A stretch of 64,000 nucleotides of DNA. It comes from Acinetobacter boissieri (GTDB lineage: Bacteria > Pseudomonadota > Gammaproteobacteria > Pseudomonadales > Moraxellaceae). The stretch spans positions 1 through 64,000 of the forward strand of contig NZ_FMYL01000011.1 of NCBI RefSeq assembly GCF_900096955.1, read 5' to 3'. Shown here in pieces: positions 48,244 to 57,777 of the stretch. Each line of letters opens with the position of its first letter. Within the stretch, counting starts at the first letter, position 1. The position numbers were made by a program, and so were the translations under genes. The notes under the pieces were generated by a model that saw only the letters and a list, made by a program, of their open reading frames with translations, ran no database searches and had not been told where the DNA came from.

Positions 48244-49499
48244 ATTCTTCCAACTCCTTCATATGCAAAGCCTTGCGATTTCACATAAGCTGCATCATAA
48301 ACATTACGGCCATCAAGAATCAGTGGATGCTTCATGAGCTGATGTAGACGCGCGTAGTCTAGGCTTAAATATTGTTTCCATGCCGTCAGTAAACATAAGG
48401 CATCGGCATTTTCTACAGCTTCATAGCGAGATTCACATAATATTAAATCGCTACGTGGCCCATATTTTTTTGCAATCAGTGGTAATGCTTCAGGGTCATG
48501 TAATTGTACCGTCACCCCCTGCGCCCATAATGCCTCTAGCATGGTATGAATCGGTGAAAAATTAATACGTGGTGTATTTTCTTTAAATGATGCGCCCCAA
48601 ATTGCAACCGTTTTTCCTTTTAAATCGCATTGGTAGTATCGCCACAATTTTCGAAATAACAGTTCTTTTTGTTGTTCATTAATGGCCCACACTTGCTCTA
48701 GCAAATCGCTTTTAATGCCTGTTTCTTCAATGGTTTGCGTAAGTGTAAGTATATCTTGAGAAAAATTTTCTCCACCAAAACCCACACCAGGGGCAATATA
48801 TGATGAGCCAATTCGAGAGTCAGCACCAAGCCCCAAACGAACATTGGCAATATCAACATTAAGCTTTTCAGCCACTTGTGCCAAATCATTCATGTAACTA
48901 ATACGTGTTGCTAGCATGCCTGACACGCTGAGTTTCGTAAATTCAGCATCTAAAATAGGCATAAATAAGTAATGATGATTGGCATTATAAAAGGGGCGTA
49001 ACACTTCTTTTATTTTTTGTTTTGCGATATCACCATCGATACCAATCACAATATGCTCAACTTTAGTCACGCTGTCTAAAGTATTACCTTCTTGTACCAT
49101 ATCTGGTAAATAGCACCAATCGTCTTTCGTCGCAATCGCTTGTAGTTTTTTAGTGCCTTCTAAACCAAAACTGGATCCATTCACCATGAGTTTAGGATGA
49201 ATCACCGGTTTATTTTGAATATCTTTTAGTACTTGTTGAGCCAATGTGTATTCATTCGAATTAAATGCAAAAAAGTACACATCTACTGACATGGGAATAT
49301 CGCAAGCCACACAAATCTGTAGACTTTTTCGAATGATTTGTTTATTAATTAGCTCATTGACGGCTTTATCTTGATAAACTACCGAACAGAAGTCTTTATC
49401 TGTGGGGTACTGACACCAAAAAACTTGGTGCCCATACTCTGCAAATAAGCTCGCCATGACGCCTGCATGTAATGTTGTGCCATAAACAGCAATTTTCAT
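48240..49499 (-). CDS. ugd: UDP-glucose 6-dehydrogenase homologue with altered active site
   Basis: This 419-residue protein has the three-domain layout and K-locus position of Ugd, which oxidises UDP-glucose to UDP-glucuronate. [19 protein letters not shown] and the [18 protein letters not shown] segment align with the family. However, the catalytic loop reads GGENFSQD (242-249) where the family has GGSCFPKD, so the nucleophilic cysteine is replaced by N245. The conserved Asn after EFTK is S193, and the next Lys is R199. The N-terminal NAD loop (YGTTLHAG) is also not the usual GxGYVG. It may be inactive as a dehydrogenase or catalyse another step. Position between galU and pgi is conserved. 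Confidence 0.8.
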   Translation of the reverse strand: MKIAVYGTTLHAGVMASLFAEYGHQVFWCQYPTDKDFCSVVYQDKAVNELINKQIIRKSLQICVACDIPMSVDVYFFAFNSNEYTLAQQVLKDIQNKPVIHPKLMVNGSSFGLEGTKKLQAIATKDDWCYLPDMVQEGNTLDSVTKVEHIVIGIDGDIAKQKIKEVLRPFYNANHHYLFMPILDAEFTKLSVSGMLATRISYMNDLAQVAEKLNVDIANVRLGLGADSRIGSSYIAPGVGFGGENFSQDILTLTQTIEETGIKSDLLEQVWAINEQQKELLFRKLWRYYQCDLKGKTVAIWGASFKENTPRINFSPIHTMLEALWAQGVTVQLHDPEALPLIAKKYGPRSDLILCESRYEAVENADALCLLTAWKQYLSLDYARLHQLMKHPLILDGRNVYDAAYVKSQGFAYEGVGRI

Positions 49500-49512
49500 G
49501 ACTCACCTTTTA

Positions 49513-50388
49513 TTATAATTGAAGTTCTTTAATCATGTGTTGAAAGTCTGCACCCAATTTTGGGTGAGATACACCATAGTGTAAAACCGCTTTTAAGTAC
49601 CCCAGTTTACTACCACAGTCAAAGGTTTGACCTTGCATACGAAATGCTTCTACGGTTTCTTCAGTTTGTAGCTGAGCAATCGCATCTGTCAACTGAATTT
49701 CATTACCTGCACCTTTTGGTGTCGTTTCTAAAATTTTCATGACTTTAGCTGGTAGTACGTAACGGCCAATGACTGACAAATTACTGGGTGCTTGATCAAT
49801 GGCTGGCTTTTCAACAATACCTTTCATTTTTACACTTTGGCCCACTGCAGGTGACTGAGCGACATCAACAATACCATATTGATTAACCAAATGATCAGGT
49901 ACAGCTTCAACCATAATTTGTGCAGCATGAGTTTGCTTAAAGCGTTCAACCATTTGTGCAAGGTCACTGTGCTCGGTTTTATCTTTCACCAATACATCTG
50001 GTAGAAGTACTGCAAAATCCTCCCCACCCACAATATCTTTAGCACACAGCACCGCATGGCCTAAACCCAGTGGCTGTGGTTGTCTCACGCTCACAATAGA
50101 CACATCACTGGGCACAATATTTTTAATTTCAGCCAATAGGTCATATTTTTTCTTATTTTCAAGTGAAGTTTCTAGCTCAAAATTACGATCGAAATAATTT
50201 TCGATAGATGCTTTTGATGAATGTGTCACTAAAATAATTTGCTTGATTCCTGCGGCAACTGCTTCTTTAACTACATATTCAATAGCAGGGCGATCAACCA
50301 CCGTAACCATTTCTTTTGGAATTGATTTACTGGCAGGTAAAAAACGTGTTCCTAAACCGGCAACAGGAAGAATGGCTTTTGTAATCAT
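49513..50388 (-). CDS. galU: UTP-glucose-1-phosphate uridylyltransferase
   Basis: This 291-residue nucleotidyltransferase makes UDP-glucose from UTP and glucose 1-phosphate. It begins MITKAILPVAGLGTRFLPAS with the nucleotide-binding loop, followed by KEMVTVVDRPAIEYVVKEA and the GLGHAVLCAKDIVG and LLPDVLV segments. The ATG at 50388 gives the family N-terminus with an AGAG ribosome binding site; an ATG at 50409 lacks one. It receives glucose 1-phosphate from Pgm and supplies GalE and the Ugd homologue. Confidence 0.96.
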   Translation of the reverse strand: MITKAILPVAGLGTRFLPASKSIPKEMVTVVDRPAIEYVVKEAVAAGIKQIILVTHSSKASIENYFDRNFELETSLENKKKYDLLAEIKNIVPSDVSIVSVRQPQPLGLGHAVLCAKDIVGGEDFAVLLPDVLVKDKTEHSDLAQMVERFKQTHAAQIMVEAVPDHLVNQYGIVDVAQSPAVGQSVKMKGIVEKPAIDQAPSNLSVIGRYVLPAKVMKILETTPKGAGNEIQLTDAIAQLQTEETVEAFRMQGQTFDCGSKLGYLKAVLHYGVSHPKLGADFQHMIKELQL

Positions 50389-50432
50389 AACAACTCTACT
50401 TTGCTTCATTAATAATATTTAAGGTGACTGTA

Positions 50433-51050
50433 TTAACGCTCTTTTTTTGACTCATCTGAGGCATTTCCTTTAAACAACGAAGGCCCTACATGACCTGGTG
50501 CGTTCACACCTTCTTTTTTTAGCATCACCCATACTGTTTTAAACATAATTTTGAAATCAATCAATATATTTTTGTGATCAACATACCACACATCGAGTTT
50601 AAAACGTGCGTCATAATCTAATTCATTACGCCCACTAATTTGAGCCAACCCTGTCATCCCTGGACGTACCAATAAACGGCGGGCTTGTTCAGGTGAATAT
50701 AGCGTTATAAACTCTTTCAGCATGGGGCGTGGCCCCACAACACTCATATCCCCTTTAATTACATTTAACAGTTGTGGCATTTCATCTAGACTTGTTGAAC
50801 GTAATTTTTGCCCAAAAGGCGTGATCCGTTCACCATCGGGGAGTGCTTGACCATTGCGATCATATGCATCTTTCATCGAGCGAAATTTCATCATTTTAAA
50901 GAGCTTGCCATTTTTTCCCGGACGCTCTTGATAAAAAAACACGGGGGAGCCCATATTTTTTTTTACTTTCCACATCACATATAAAAATAAAGGGGACAAC
51001 AACACCAATGCAATAGATGCAATGACAATATCAATAAAGCGTTTACACAT
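50433..51050 (-). CDS. Initiating sugar phosphate transferase (ItrA/PglC-type)
   Basis: This 205-residue small monotopic phosphoglycosyltransferase transfers the first sugar phosphate onto undecaprenyl phosphate. An N-terminal hydrophobic segment (IDIVIASIALVLLSPLFLYV) is followed by FFYQERPGKNGKLFKMMKFR, the catalytic DE pair in SLDEMPQLLNV, GPRPML and RPGMTGLAQISGRN. In Acinetobacter the itr gene sits exactly here, before galU. The ATG at 51050 is preferred over 51068. It primes both the K-unit and protein O-glycan in that genus. The first sugar (QuiNAc4NAc, GalNAc or other) cannot be read safely. Confidence 0.9.
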   Translation of the reverse strand: MCKRFIDIVIASIALVLLSPLFLYVMWKVKKNMGSPVFFYQERPGKNGKLFKMMKFRSMKDAYDRNGQALPDGERITPFGQKLRSTSLDEMPQLLNVIKGDMSVVGPRPMLKEFITLYSPEQARRLLVRPGMTGLAQISGRNELDYDARFKLDVWYVDHKNILIDFKIMFKTVWVMLKKEGVNAPGHVGPSLFKGNASDESKKER

Positions 51051-51176
51051 GGTGATGACCCCAACCATTCATTAAACACATTAAAGTGAATAAATGATGT
51101 CTTACTACAATAAAATGACGGATTTTGATGGATATTTTACCCGATATTGAGATAAAGATTAATCATGTTACACAAA

Positions 51177-52319
51177 TTAAAATGTCCCTTGCATGAATGT
51201 GATCATTTGCTGATTTACCAAATGGACATCGTAACGTGCTTTGACGATATCAAATGAAGCCTGTCCCATACGGGTCATATCTTGAGGCTGAGCAATCAGT
51301 TTAAACATGGCATTTGCTAACTCATCAGCCGAAGCAACATAAACTTGATAGCCATTTACACCATCCACAATGGTTTCTTTGCAACCCGGTGCATTGGTGG
51401 TAATGACCACTCTACCCATCGCCATGGCCTCTAAGACGGAGCGTGGCGTGCCTTCTCTATACGATGGCAAAACCATAATATTGCTTTGTGCCAATGCAGG
51501 CCTTACATCGTCAAGTTTTCCCCAATATTTAACCAGACCCTCATTGATCCAATCATCGAGTAAAGCCTGTGGAATGGCTTCTGGATTTTGATCAATCCAA
51601 CCGACCAAATGAAACTCAGCCTCGGGGTGATTTTTTTTAACCTGCCGAATGGCATCAATATATTCGTAAATGCCTTTATCTCGCAGTAAGCGTGCAATCA
51701 TGACAAAAATGGGACGGTTGTTTTTGTTTTGATCTTGAACCAAGGGGCAACGTTGAAAATGTTGCATATTTACCCCTGAACCACTCACTACCCCTGTAGC
51801 AACACCCTTGAGATACCCCAATTGTGCAATCAATTTTAAGTCATCTGGGTTTTGAAAAATGACTCGTGTGGCTTTAGATATTGCAAAAGAAAAAATAGTA
51901 TCAAAGATTTTTTTAATATATTTAAAGTAGCCTGTGTGGGTCTCTTGAAAGGCAAAACCTAAACCGCTAAGTAGTACATAACGCTCACCAATACCCGCCA
52001 TATAAGCAGCCAATGTGCCATACATGGCCGGTTTAATGGTGTAACTTAAAATTTTATTGGGCTGAATTTGCTTAAGCTGTTGATATAGACTAAATATGGC
52101 TTTACTGTCGTGCACAGGGTTCGTGCCTGTCTTTTTTAAAAAGTACCCATGCACATGAAAGCCAAGCCCTTGAAAATAGCCTTGCTCATTCGGGCACTCA
52201 GCCACATTGGGCGCTAAAATGTGAATCTCATTGCCTTGCTCGGCCAAAGCCAAAAGCAAATCTGCCCTTAAGTTTCGCACTGTGTATAAGTCATTAGAAA
52301 TAATACAAAACTTTTTCAC
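51177..52319 (-). CDS. Glycosyltransferase family 4
   Basis: This 380-residue GT-B enzyme adds a sugar to the lipid-linked oligosaccharide. The C-terminal half has [15 protein letters not shown] and the [19 protein letters not shown] motif, in which the EX7E acidic residues bind the nucleotide sugar. The start is a GTG at 52319 that overlaps the stop of the preceding epimerase gene (GTGA), so the two are coupled. A 126-base gap to the itr gene may hold an internal promoter. As the gene nearest itr it often encodes the second-sugar transferase, but the sugar is unknown. Confidence 0.88.
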   Translation of the reverse strand: MKKFCIISNDLYTVRNLRADLLLALAEQGNEIHILAPNVAECPNEQGYFQGLGFHVHGYFLKKTGTNPVHDSKAIFSLYQQLKQIQPNKILSYTIKPAMYGTLAAYMAGIGERYVLLSGLGFAFQETHTGYFKYIKKIFDTIFSFAISKATRVIFQNPDDLKLIAQLGYLKGVATGVVSGSGVNMQHFQRCPLVQDQNKNNRPIFVMIARLLRDKGIYEYIDAIRQVKKNHPEAEFHLVGWIDQNPEAIPQALLDDWINEGLVKYWGKLDDVRPALAQSNIMVLPSYREGTPRSVLEAMAMGRVVITTNAPGCKETIVDGVNGYQVYVASADELANAMFKLIAQPQDMTRMGQASFDIVKARYDVHLVNQQMITFMQGTF

Positions 52320-53356
52320 GTCGATGAACCTTGCAAATGTGAAATATACCAAGGCATGGCACGCTCAATGCCTTGTGCCAAATCAAACTCAGCGACATAG
52401 CCCAAGCGTTGCTGTATTTTACTAATATCTGCCTGTGAGTGTTTGACATCACCCGCACGAAAATCTCGATACACTACAGCATGTGCATGGTTTACACCGT
52501 GCTTCGCCAAAGTTTGTTTCAGTAGTTCAACCAATTCATTTAAAGTGGTACGCCCACCTACCGCCACATTATAAATCTGATTCAGGGCATTGGGGTCTGT
52601 GCTACAGGCAGCCAAAATATTGGCCTGCACGGCGTTATCTACAAAATTAAAGTCTCGGCTGGTTTCACCATCACCATTAATAAATAACGTGTGCTGTGCA
52701 ATCATAGCAGCAGTCCATTTTGGAATGACTGCTGCATATGCTCCTTCGGGGGTTTGTCTTGGACCGAATACATTAAAGTAGCGTAACCCCACCGAGTTAA
52801 AATCATAACTGCGTTTAAACACACTGGCATACAGCTCATTCACATACTTGGTCACGGCATAAGGCGACAACGGATTACCAATCACATCTTCTTGCTTAGG
52901 TAATGCGGCATGGTCGCCATAGGTTGAGCTACTGGCCGCATAGACAAAGTTTTTCACCTGCGCATTTTTAGCCGCCACCAACATATTTAAAAAACCATCT
53001 ATATTGGTCGCATTGGTCGCGATCGGATTTTCAATTGAGCGAGGTACTGAACCCAAGGCGGCTTGGTGCAATACATAATCTACCCCTGTACAAGCTTCTT
53101 CACAGTCAGCCAAACAGCAAATATCACCCTGAATGAATGAAAATCGTTGCCACTGCGTTGGTGTAACCGCCTGCCGTACTTGGTCTAAGTTATGCTGAAA
53201 GCCTGTAGCAAAGTTATCTAAGCCCACCACAATTTGGTCAAGTTTAAGTAGTTTTTCTAATAGATTTGAGCCAATAAACCCTGCTACACCTGTAATCAGC
53301 CATGTTTTCGCCTGTTGCTGTAGTTGCTCGCACTGTGCTTGATACGCGGTTGTCAT
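52316..53356 (-). CDS. UDP-sugar 4-epimerase, TviC/WbpP type
   Basis: This 346-residue extended SDR has [18 protein letters not shown] (NAD binding), the SSSTYGD serine region and YAVTK (Tyr/Lys of YxxxK). The sequence pattern, including [18 protein letters not shown], is that of TviC and WbpP, which epimerise UDP-GlcNAc or UDP-GlcNAcA. Together with the UDP-GlcNAc dehydrogenase at 57778-59055, the likely product is UDP-GalNAcA. It lies 3 bases after a glycosyltransferase gene and overlaps the next. Confidence 0.9.
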   Translation of the reverse strand: MTTAYQAQCEQLQQQAKTWLITGVAGFIGSNLLEKLLKLDQIVVGLDNFATGFQHNLDQVRQAVTPTQWQRFSFIQGDICCLADCEEACTGVDYVLHQAALGSVPRSIENPIATNATNIDGFLNMLVAAKNAQVKNFVYAASSSTYGDHAALPKQEDVIGNPLSPYAVTKYVNELYASVFKRSYDFNSVGLRYFNVFGPRQTPEGAYAAVIPKWTAAMIAQHTLFINGDGETSRDFNFVDNAVQANILAACSTDPNALNQIYNVAVGGRTTLNELVELLKQTLAKHGVNHAHAVVYRDFRAGDVKHSQADISKIQQRLGYVAEFDLAQGIERAMPWYISHLQGSST

Positions 53357-53359
53357 TGT

Positions 53360-54448
53360 TTATCCTTCATTCTTTTGATAAATAGCCAGCCAATCATCAC
53401 ACATACGTGCAAGGCTGTAATTCGTTTCAATCTGCTGACGGTGCTGTTGCCCAAGCCTCTGCTTTTCATGCCCACTTAACGCACTGGCTTCAAGCAACTT
53501 GTCGGCTAAGGCTTGGCTATTTTTTGGTGGCACTAACCAATGTGGCGATGCTAAAACTTCTTTGACCCCACCGCAATCTGTTGCCACCACCACGCGTTCA
53601 CAACTCATGGCTTCAGCCACCACTAAACCAAAGCCTTCCCATGCTGAAGACAATACGAAAACATCAGCCATAGGCAACCAGTGTTCCACGTGGAACTGCC
53701 TACCCAGTAAGATCACCTGTTCACTCAGTTGTTGTTGCATGATTAAGTCGCTGATCTGCTCACGCAATTCACCATCACCAATAATAAAGAGCTTTTTATG
53801 TTTTAGCGCTGTACATTTGGCAAAAGCATGAATCAGGTTGGCGTAGTCTTTCGCCACATTAAAACGCCCAATTGCCATAAAAACGACATCTTGTTCAGAT
53901 ACGCCATACTGCTGTCTATACTGTGTGCGGTATGCATGATTATACCGAAACTTACCCGTGTCTATACCATTGGTTACTGTCTCACTACGCTGTGCAGAAA
54001 AAGCACTTTGCGCAATAAAATGTTGCGTCGCCTCATGGCTGACATTGCTATTTAAATCGGCCAACGTATTGGTATAACGGTACAACATACACCGTGCTGT
54101 TCCACCAATGGCTTTACTATGGGCGGTACAAATCAAGCGAGGTATTGCACTCACTTTTCTCATCATACGGGAAAAAATAATGGCATGAAATAAATGTGCA
54201 TGTACCACATCTGGTTGAAAATCTTTAAGAATGTGTTTAAAACGGCGTACCACTTTTGGCAATGCCAACATAGAATCTAAACCCAATGCACACAATTCTA
54301 TATGTTTAGGAACCTGTGCCGTGACTTGACCTTTTAAGTAGGCAATTTTCACATCATGTCCACGCTGAATCAGTTGCGTGGCTAAGCTCAGCACCACATG
54401 TTCCGCACCACCTAAGCCAAGCCCTGTAATCAGCAGTAGTATTTTCAT
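53360..54448 (-). CDS. Glycosyltransferase family 4
   Basis: This 362-residue GT-B protein begins MKILLLITGLGLGGAEHVVL, the glycine-rich N-terminal loop of GT4 enzymes. Its donor-binding motif is SAWEGFGLVVAEAMSCERV, with the EX7E residues. It lies one base after the stop of the preceding glycosyltransferase gene, which fixes the ATG at 54448. It probably adds one sugar of the repeat unit. Donor and linkage are unknown. Base composition here is richer in G+C than the backbone. Confidence 0.88.
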   Translation of the reverse strand: MKILLLITGLGLGGAEHVVLSLATQLIQRGHDVKIAYLKGQVTAQVPKHIELCALGLDSMLALPKVVRRFKHILKDFQPDVVHAHLFHAIIFSRMMRKVSAIPRLICTAHSKAIGGTARCMLYRYTNTLADLNSNVSHEATQHFIAQSAFSAQRSETVTNGIDTGKFRYNHAYRTQYRQQYGVSEQDVVFMAIGRFNVAKDYANLIHAFAKCTALKHKKLFIIGDGELREQISDLIMQQQLSEQVILLGRQFHVEHWLPMADVFVLSSAWEGFGLVVAEAMSCERVVVATDCGGVKEVLASPHWLVPPKNSQALADKLLEASALSGHEKQRLGQQHRQQIETNYSLARMCDDWLAIYQKNEG

Positions 54449-54449
54449 G

Positions 54450-55538
54450 CTAATTTTTCCGAGCAAATAAACGTTGCCACTGTGTAACGATCTGACCAAT
54501 TTCATACACAGATACGTCTTTTAAGTTCGCATCTGCACACGTTTGATAATGTTTGCTGTTTTGCATCAATTGCATGAGACCCTCCGCCAAAGCAATATGA
54601 TTTTCAGGCTCTACTACACTATTGTGCGTCGTTTTTAAAATTTCTTTCGGCCCTACAGGACAATCAAAGGCCACAATGGGGATACCAAAAGCCATGGCTT
54701 CAAGCAAAACCATACCAAACCCCTCTGAGCGAGAGCTTAATGCATAGATAGAGGTCTGTTGGTAATACGGCGTCAGGTCTGCTGTGGCAGGATGCAACTC
54801 AACTGAACCAGATAAATCCAACTGTTCTCGCTGTACAGATAGGTTCGCTTCTTCTACGCCAGAACCCACAATCTGTAACCGCCAATCTGGATATTTTTTT
54901 TGTACTAGACGCCAAGCTTCAAGCAATAAATCAAAGCCTTTTTCATGCCGTAAACGCCCTACACTCAGTACTGTTTTATGTTGCTGAGTTGCAGTGATGG
55001 TCTGTACTGCAAATGGCAGTGGATTATAAATACAACACAGATATGCCTTATACTTTGGCAAGTGCTGTTGCCACTGGGCTAAGTCATGTTGGGTAAGTGT
55101 GACCACGGCATCACAGTAACGTGAGGCCAATACACGCCCCCAACGGCGAAACTTTTGATTGAGATCAATATGAAAACTAAAATGCTCCCAGCAAATATGT
55201 TTGACCTTTAAACCGAATAACGCAGGCACCGTAAAGACACAAGAAATACTATCGACGACCACCAAAGTATCAATCTGATGTGTTTTTACATAATGGCGAA
55301 TATTCCACATGCTCGCGATTGCATGCTTTTTCATCGACACTTTTTGGGTAAATAAGGCATGGTTTTTTACCCGTGCAGACAAGTCGAAAAATGGTTGATC
55401 ACCTGCATAAATATTTAAAATATGTACCTCTGTATTGGCCTGCTGTGCCAGTGCATTGGCCAATAGCGTGGTCACACGCTCTGTACCCCCTGACAGATTC
55501 AAATTACCAATCAAAAAACAGATCTTTTGTCTGGTCAT
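54450..55538 (-). CDS. Glycosyltransferase family 4
   Basis: This 362-residue GT-B enzyme has CFLIGNLNLSGGTERVTTLL at the N-terminus and SSRSEGFGMVLLEAMAFGIP as the donor-binding EX7E motif, then DCPVGPKEIL. Its ATG shares a base with the stop codon of the upstream family 2 glycosyltransferase gene (TAATG), so translation is coupled. It resembles GalNAc/Gal transferases of the AmsD/WbnH type in general layout. The sugar specificity is not determined. Confidence 0.88.
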   Translation of the reverse strand: MTRQKICFLIGNLNLSGGTERVTTLLANALAQQANTEVHILNIYAGDQPFFDLSARVKNHALFTQKVSMKKHAIASMWNIRHYVKTHQIDTLVVVDSISCVFTVPALFGLKVKHICWEHFSFHIDLNQKFRRWGRVLASRYCDAVVTLTQHDLAQWQQHLPKYKAYLCCIYNPLPFAVQTITATQQHKTVLSVGRLRHEKGFDLLLEAWRLVQKKYPDWRLQIVGSGVEEANLSVQREQLDLSGSVELHPATADLTPYYQQTSIYALSSRSEGFGMVLLEAMAFGIPIVAFDCPVGPKEILKTTHNSVVEPENHIALAEGLMQLMQNSKHYQTCADANLKDVSVYEIGQIVTQWQRLFARKN

Positions 55539-56500
55539 TATTTTAAACCCAAAGCACGCAAAGTACGATCAAACATTAAAAAACCCACCCCAAAACGCAA
55601 AAACAAACGATTACCACGGTTCAGTATGAAAGTATGCTCTAGCTTGGCTTGAGAAATTTGTGGTTTCAGTGTTGACCAACGAGCATACGCACGGCGGTAG
55701 CCTTCGGCTGAAATACTGTCATTAATGTACGACTGACTAATGGAAACCAATGTGGGTGCAAGCACAGGGTATTGTTTTAGATGTGCCAAATAATGCATTG
55801 CCCCCTGCCCTAAATCGTTAATATTTTTTTCAGACTTGGTGGCAGTAATGCCATGTAAGTTGATACGGTATTGCAACAAGATCTCAGAGCTAAAATACAC
55901 CTGCTGTGCTTTAAAAAATAAAAATGGTGTGGTGTAAGCATCTTCATAGTTCCGCCCCACGGGAAATGAAATTCCATCAAACAAATCACGCTTATACACA
56001 CGAAGCCAAGAAAACCATGCCGAGCGGTTAAATATACTCAAATATACATCATCAGTTAACGTATGTTGTCCTGTATAAGGCATTGCGGTTAAAAAAGGAG
56101 AAACTACCCCATTATCATTAATACGCTCCGCTTGAAACTGCACAATATCAAGGTTTGAATGATGGCTTAAAATTGCTAAGATCTCGTCAAAATAGTTGGC
56201 TTTGAGTAAATCATCTGAGTCTAGAAAAGCCACATACTGCCCCGTAGCGTGTGCAAGCCCTGTATTACGCGCCCCACTCAGCCCCATATTGTGCTGATCT
56301 ATACACTGAAAGCGTTGCTGTACTGCATGCTGTTGCTGTGCCAAATACGCACGTGCCAACTGCATCGACTGATCGGGTGTGCCATCATTCACAAGTAGCA
56401 CTTCAACGCCGTGTAATGGTAACTGCATACACACGCTATGTAGGCATGCCTCAATGTAGGCTTCAACCTTATAAATAGGAATAATTAAGCTCAGTTGCAT
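55538..56500 (-). CDS. Glycosyltransferase family 2
   Basis: This 320-residue GT-A enzyme begins SLIIPIYKVEAYIEACLHSV. It has the VNDGTPDQS loop and the metal-binding AFLDSDDLL motif (DxD), and a NMGLSGARNTGLAHATG acceptor-side segment. It adds a sugar by inversion to the growing lipid-linked oligosaccharide. It is followed without a gap by a family 4 enzyme and preceded by the wzx flippase. Specificity is unknown. Confidence 0.9.
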   Translation of the reverse strand: MQLSLIIPIYKVEAYIEACLHSVCMQLPLHGVEVLLVNDGTPDQSMQLARAYLAQQQHAVQQRFQCIDQHNMGLSGARNTGLAHATGQYVAFLDSDDLLKANYFDEILAILSHHSNLDIVQFQAERINDNGVVSPFLTAMPYTGQHTLTDDVYLSIFNRSAWFSWLRVYKRDLFDGISFPVGRNYEDAYTTPFLFFKAQQVYFSSEILLQYRINLHGITATKSEKNINDLGQGAMHYLAHLKQYPVLAPTLVSISQSYINDSISAEGYRRAYARWSTLKPQISQAKLEHTFILNRGNRLFLRFGVGFLMFDRTLRALGLK

Positions 56501-56508
56501 GAAAGTGC

Positions 56509-57771
56509 CTACGAATGCAGATAAGTCGAGGGTTTAAACATACGCACATGCGTATTGAAAATCATGCCACCTCGATAAAAATAATTAAAGACAGTGAGAG
56601 ACATTAATTCAGTAATAAGAATGGCAAAAATAGCCCCATTTAAACCATACAAATGAATAAAACTATAGGTCACGCACACATTAAACAACACCAATAGCAT
56701 GGTTTTTTTATGCAAATAATCATAGGCATTAAACTTCATCAAATACTTTTCAGCAACGGTAGAGAGCCCAGAAAATAAGGTCACCACCACAGCAGGCAAT
56801 AAAATATGGTTCACTTCGGCATAGGCTGGGCCGTATAGCCAATTAATAATGAAGTGTCCAAATAATGTAAAAAATAACAGTGCAGATAACGCCACACCTG
56901 CCACCAGACTATTTAAACGTGCTACTTTATTTTGGCTACGTTCAAATGATTTTTCCGCATAAATTTGCGTTAAGAATGATGAAATCAGAGCATTTAACAC
57001 AAAGTAAAAACTTGCCCCCAACGTCATGGCTACGGTGTAAATACCTAAATCATGTTGTGATGACAATCCTAAAAATAACTGCGATGTTTTAGTAAAAATC
57101 GCAATCGATAAACTATACAATACCAACTTTTTACCTACACCCAGCATATAGTGGCGGTATTGCTTCGCATGCTGTTGCAATAAACCAGATTGCATCACTT
57201 TGTACTTTTCAAACAACACACGGCGCATCATAAATGGAATAAACGCCACCAATACAATGGGAATACTCAAATATGCTACAGGCAACTGCCATTCGGCAAT
57301 CGCATAACGTACCGCAAGACTCACAATAATGGCTGTGACATTGCACAAGGTGTTTAAATGCGATTGCAAAGTAGCATTAAAGTAAATGCTATATACATCG
57401 TGTAAGGCAAAATATACCGCTACACAAGAGGCCAATGAAAAGATAAACGTTAGCTGATCTACAGAAAAATATAGGTAAGCTAAAACAACACTGGCAAATA
57501 GGGTATACAGCACATTACGGGTTTGTTTGGTGGCATAAATAATACGCTCACCTGTTTGCTGTCGCTTACTGGTCTTTTGAAAAATAATATTGTCCGAGCC
57601 AAACATAGCCAATGTTTGCACAATAGCAAAAATAGACGTAGCAAAAGTCAACTTACCAAAATTTTCAGGGCCAATATAACGAGCTACAAATGAGGTCACA
57701 AAAATTAGCCCCACGATAGACAATAGCTTTTCAGACATCATCCACAGAGAGTTACGGTAGACTTTTTTCAT
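56509..57771 (-). CDS. wzx: Oligosaccharide unit flippase Wzx
   Basis: This 420-residue membrane protein of the polysaccharide transporter (MOP) superfamily has about 12 helices. It starts YRNSLWMMSEKLLSIVGLIF and continues VARYIGPENFGKLTFA, the typical N-terminus of Wzx proteins. It moves the undecaprenyl-linked oligosaccharide from the cytoplasmic to the periplasmic side. It lies between gna and the first glycosyltransferase gene. No Wzy polymerase gene is present next to it. Confidence 0.9.
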   Translation of the reverse strand: MKKVYRNSLWMMSEKLLSIVGLIFVTSFVARYIGPENFGKLTFATSIFAIVQTLAMFGSDNIIFQKTSKRQQTGERIIYATKQTRNVLYTLFASVVLAYLYFSVDQLTFIFSLASCVAVYFALHDVYSIYFNATLQSHLNTLCNVTAIIVSLAVRYAIAEWQLPVAYLSIPIVLVAFIPFMMRRVLFEKYKVMQSGLLQQHAKQYRHYMLGVGKKLVLYSLSIAIFTKTSQLFLGLSSQHDLGIYTVAMTLGASFYFVLNALISSFLTQIYAEKSFERSQNKVARLNSLVAGVALSALLFFTLFGHFIINWLYGPAYAEVNHILLPAVVVTLFSGLSTVAEKYLMKFNAYDYLHKKTMLLVLFNVCVTYSFIHLYGLNGAIFAILITELMSLTVFNYFYRGGMIFNTHVRMFKPSTYLHS

Positions 57772-57777
57772 AAATGG

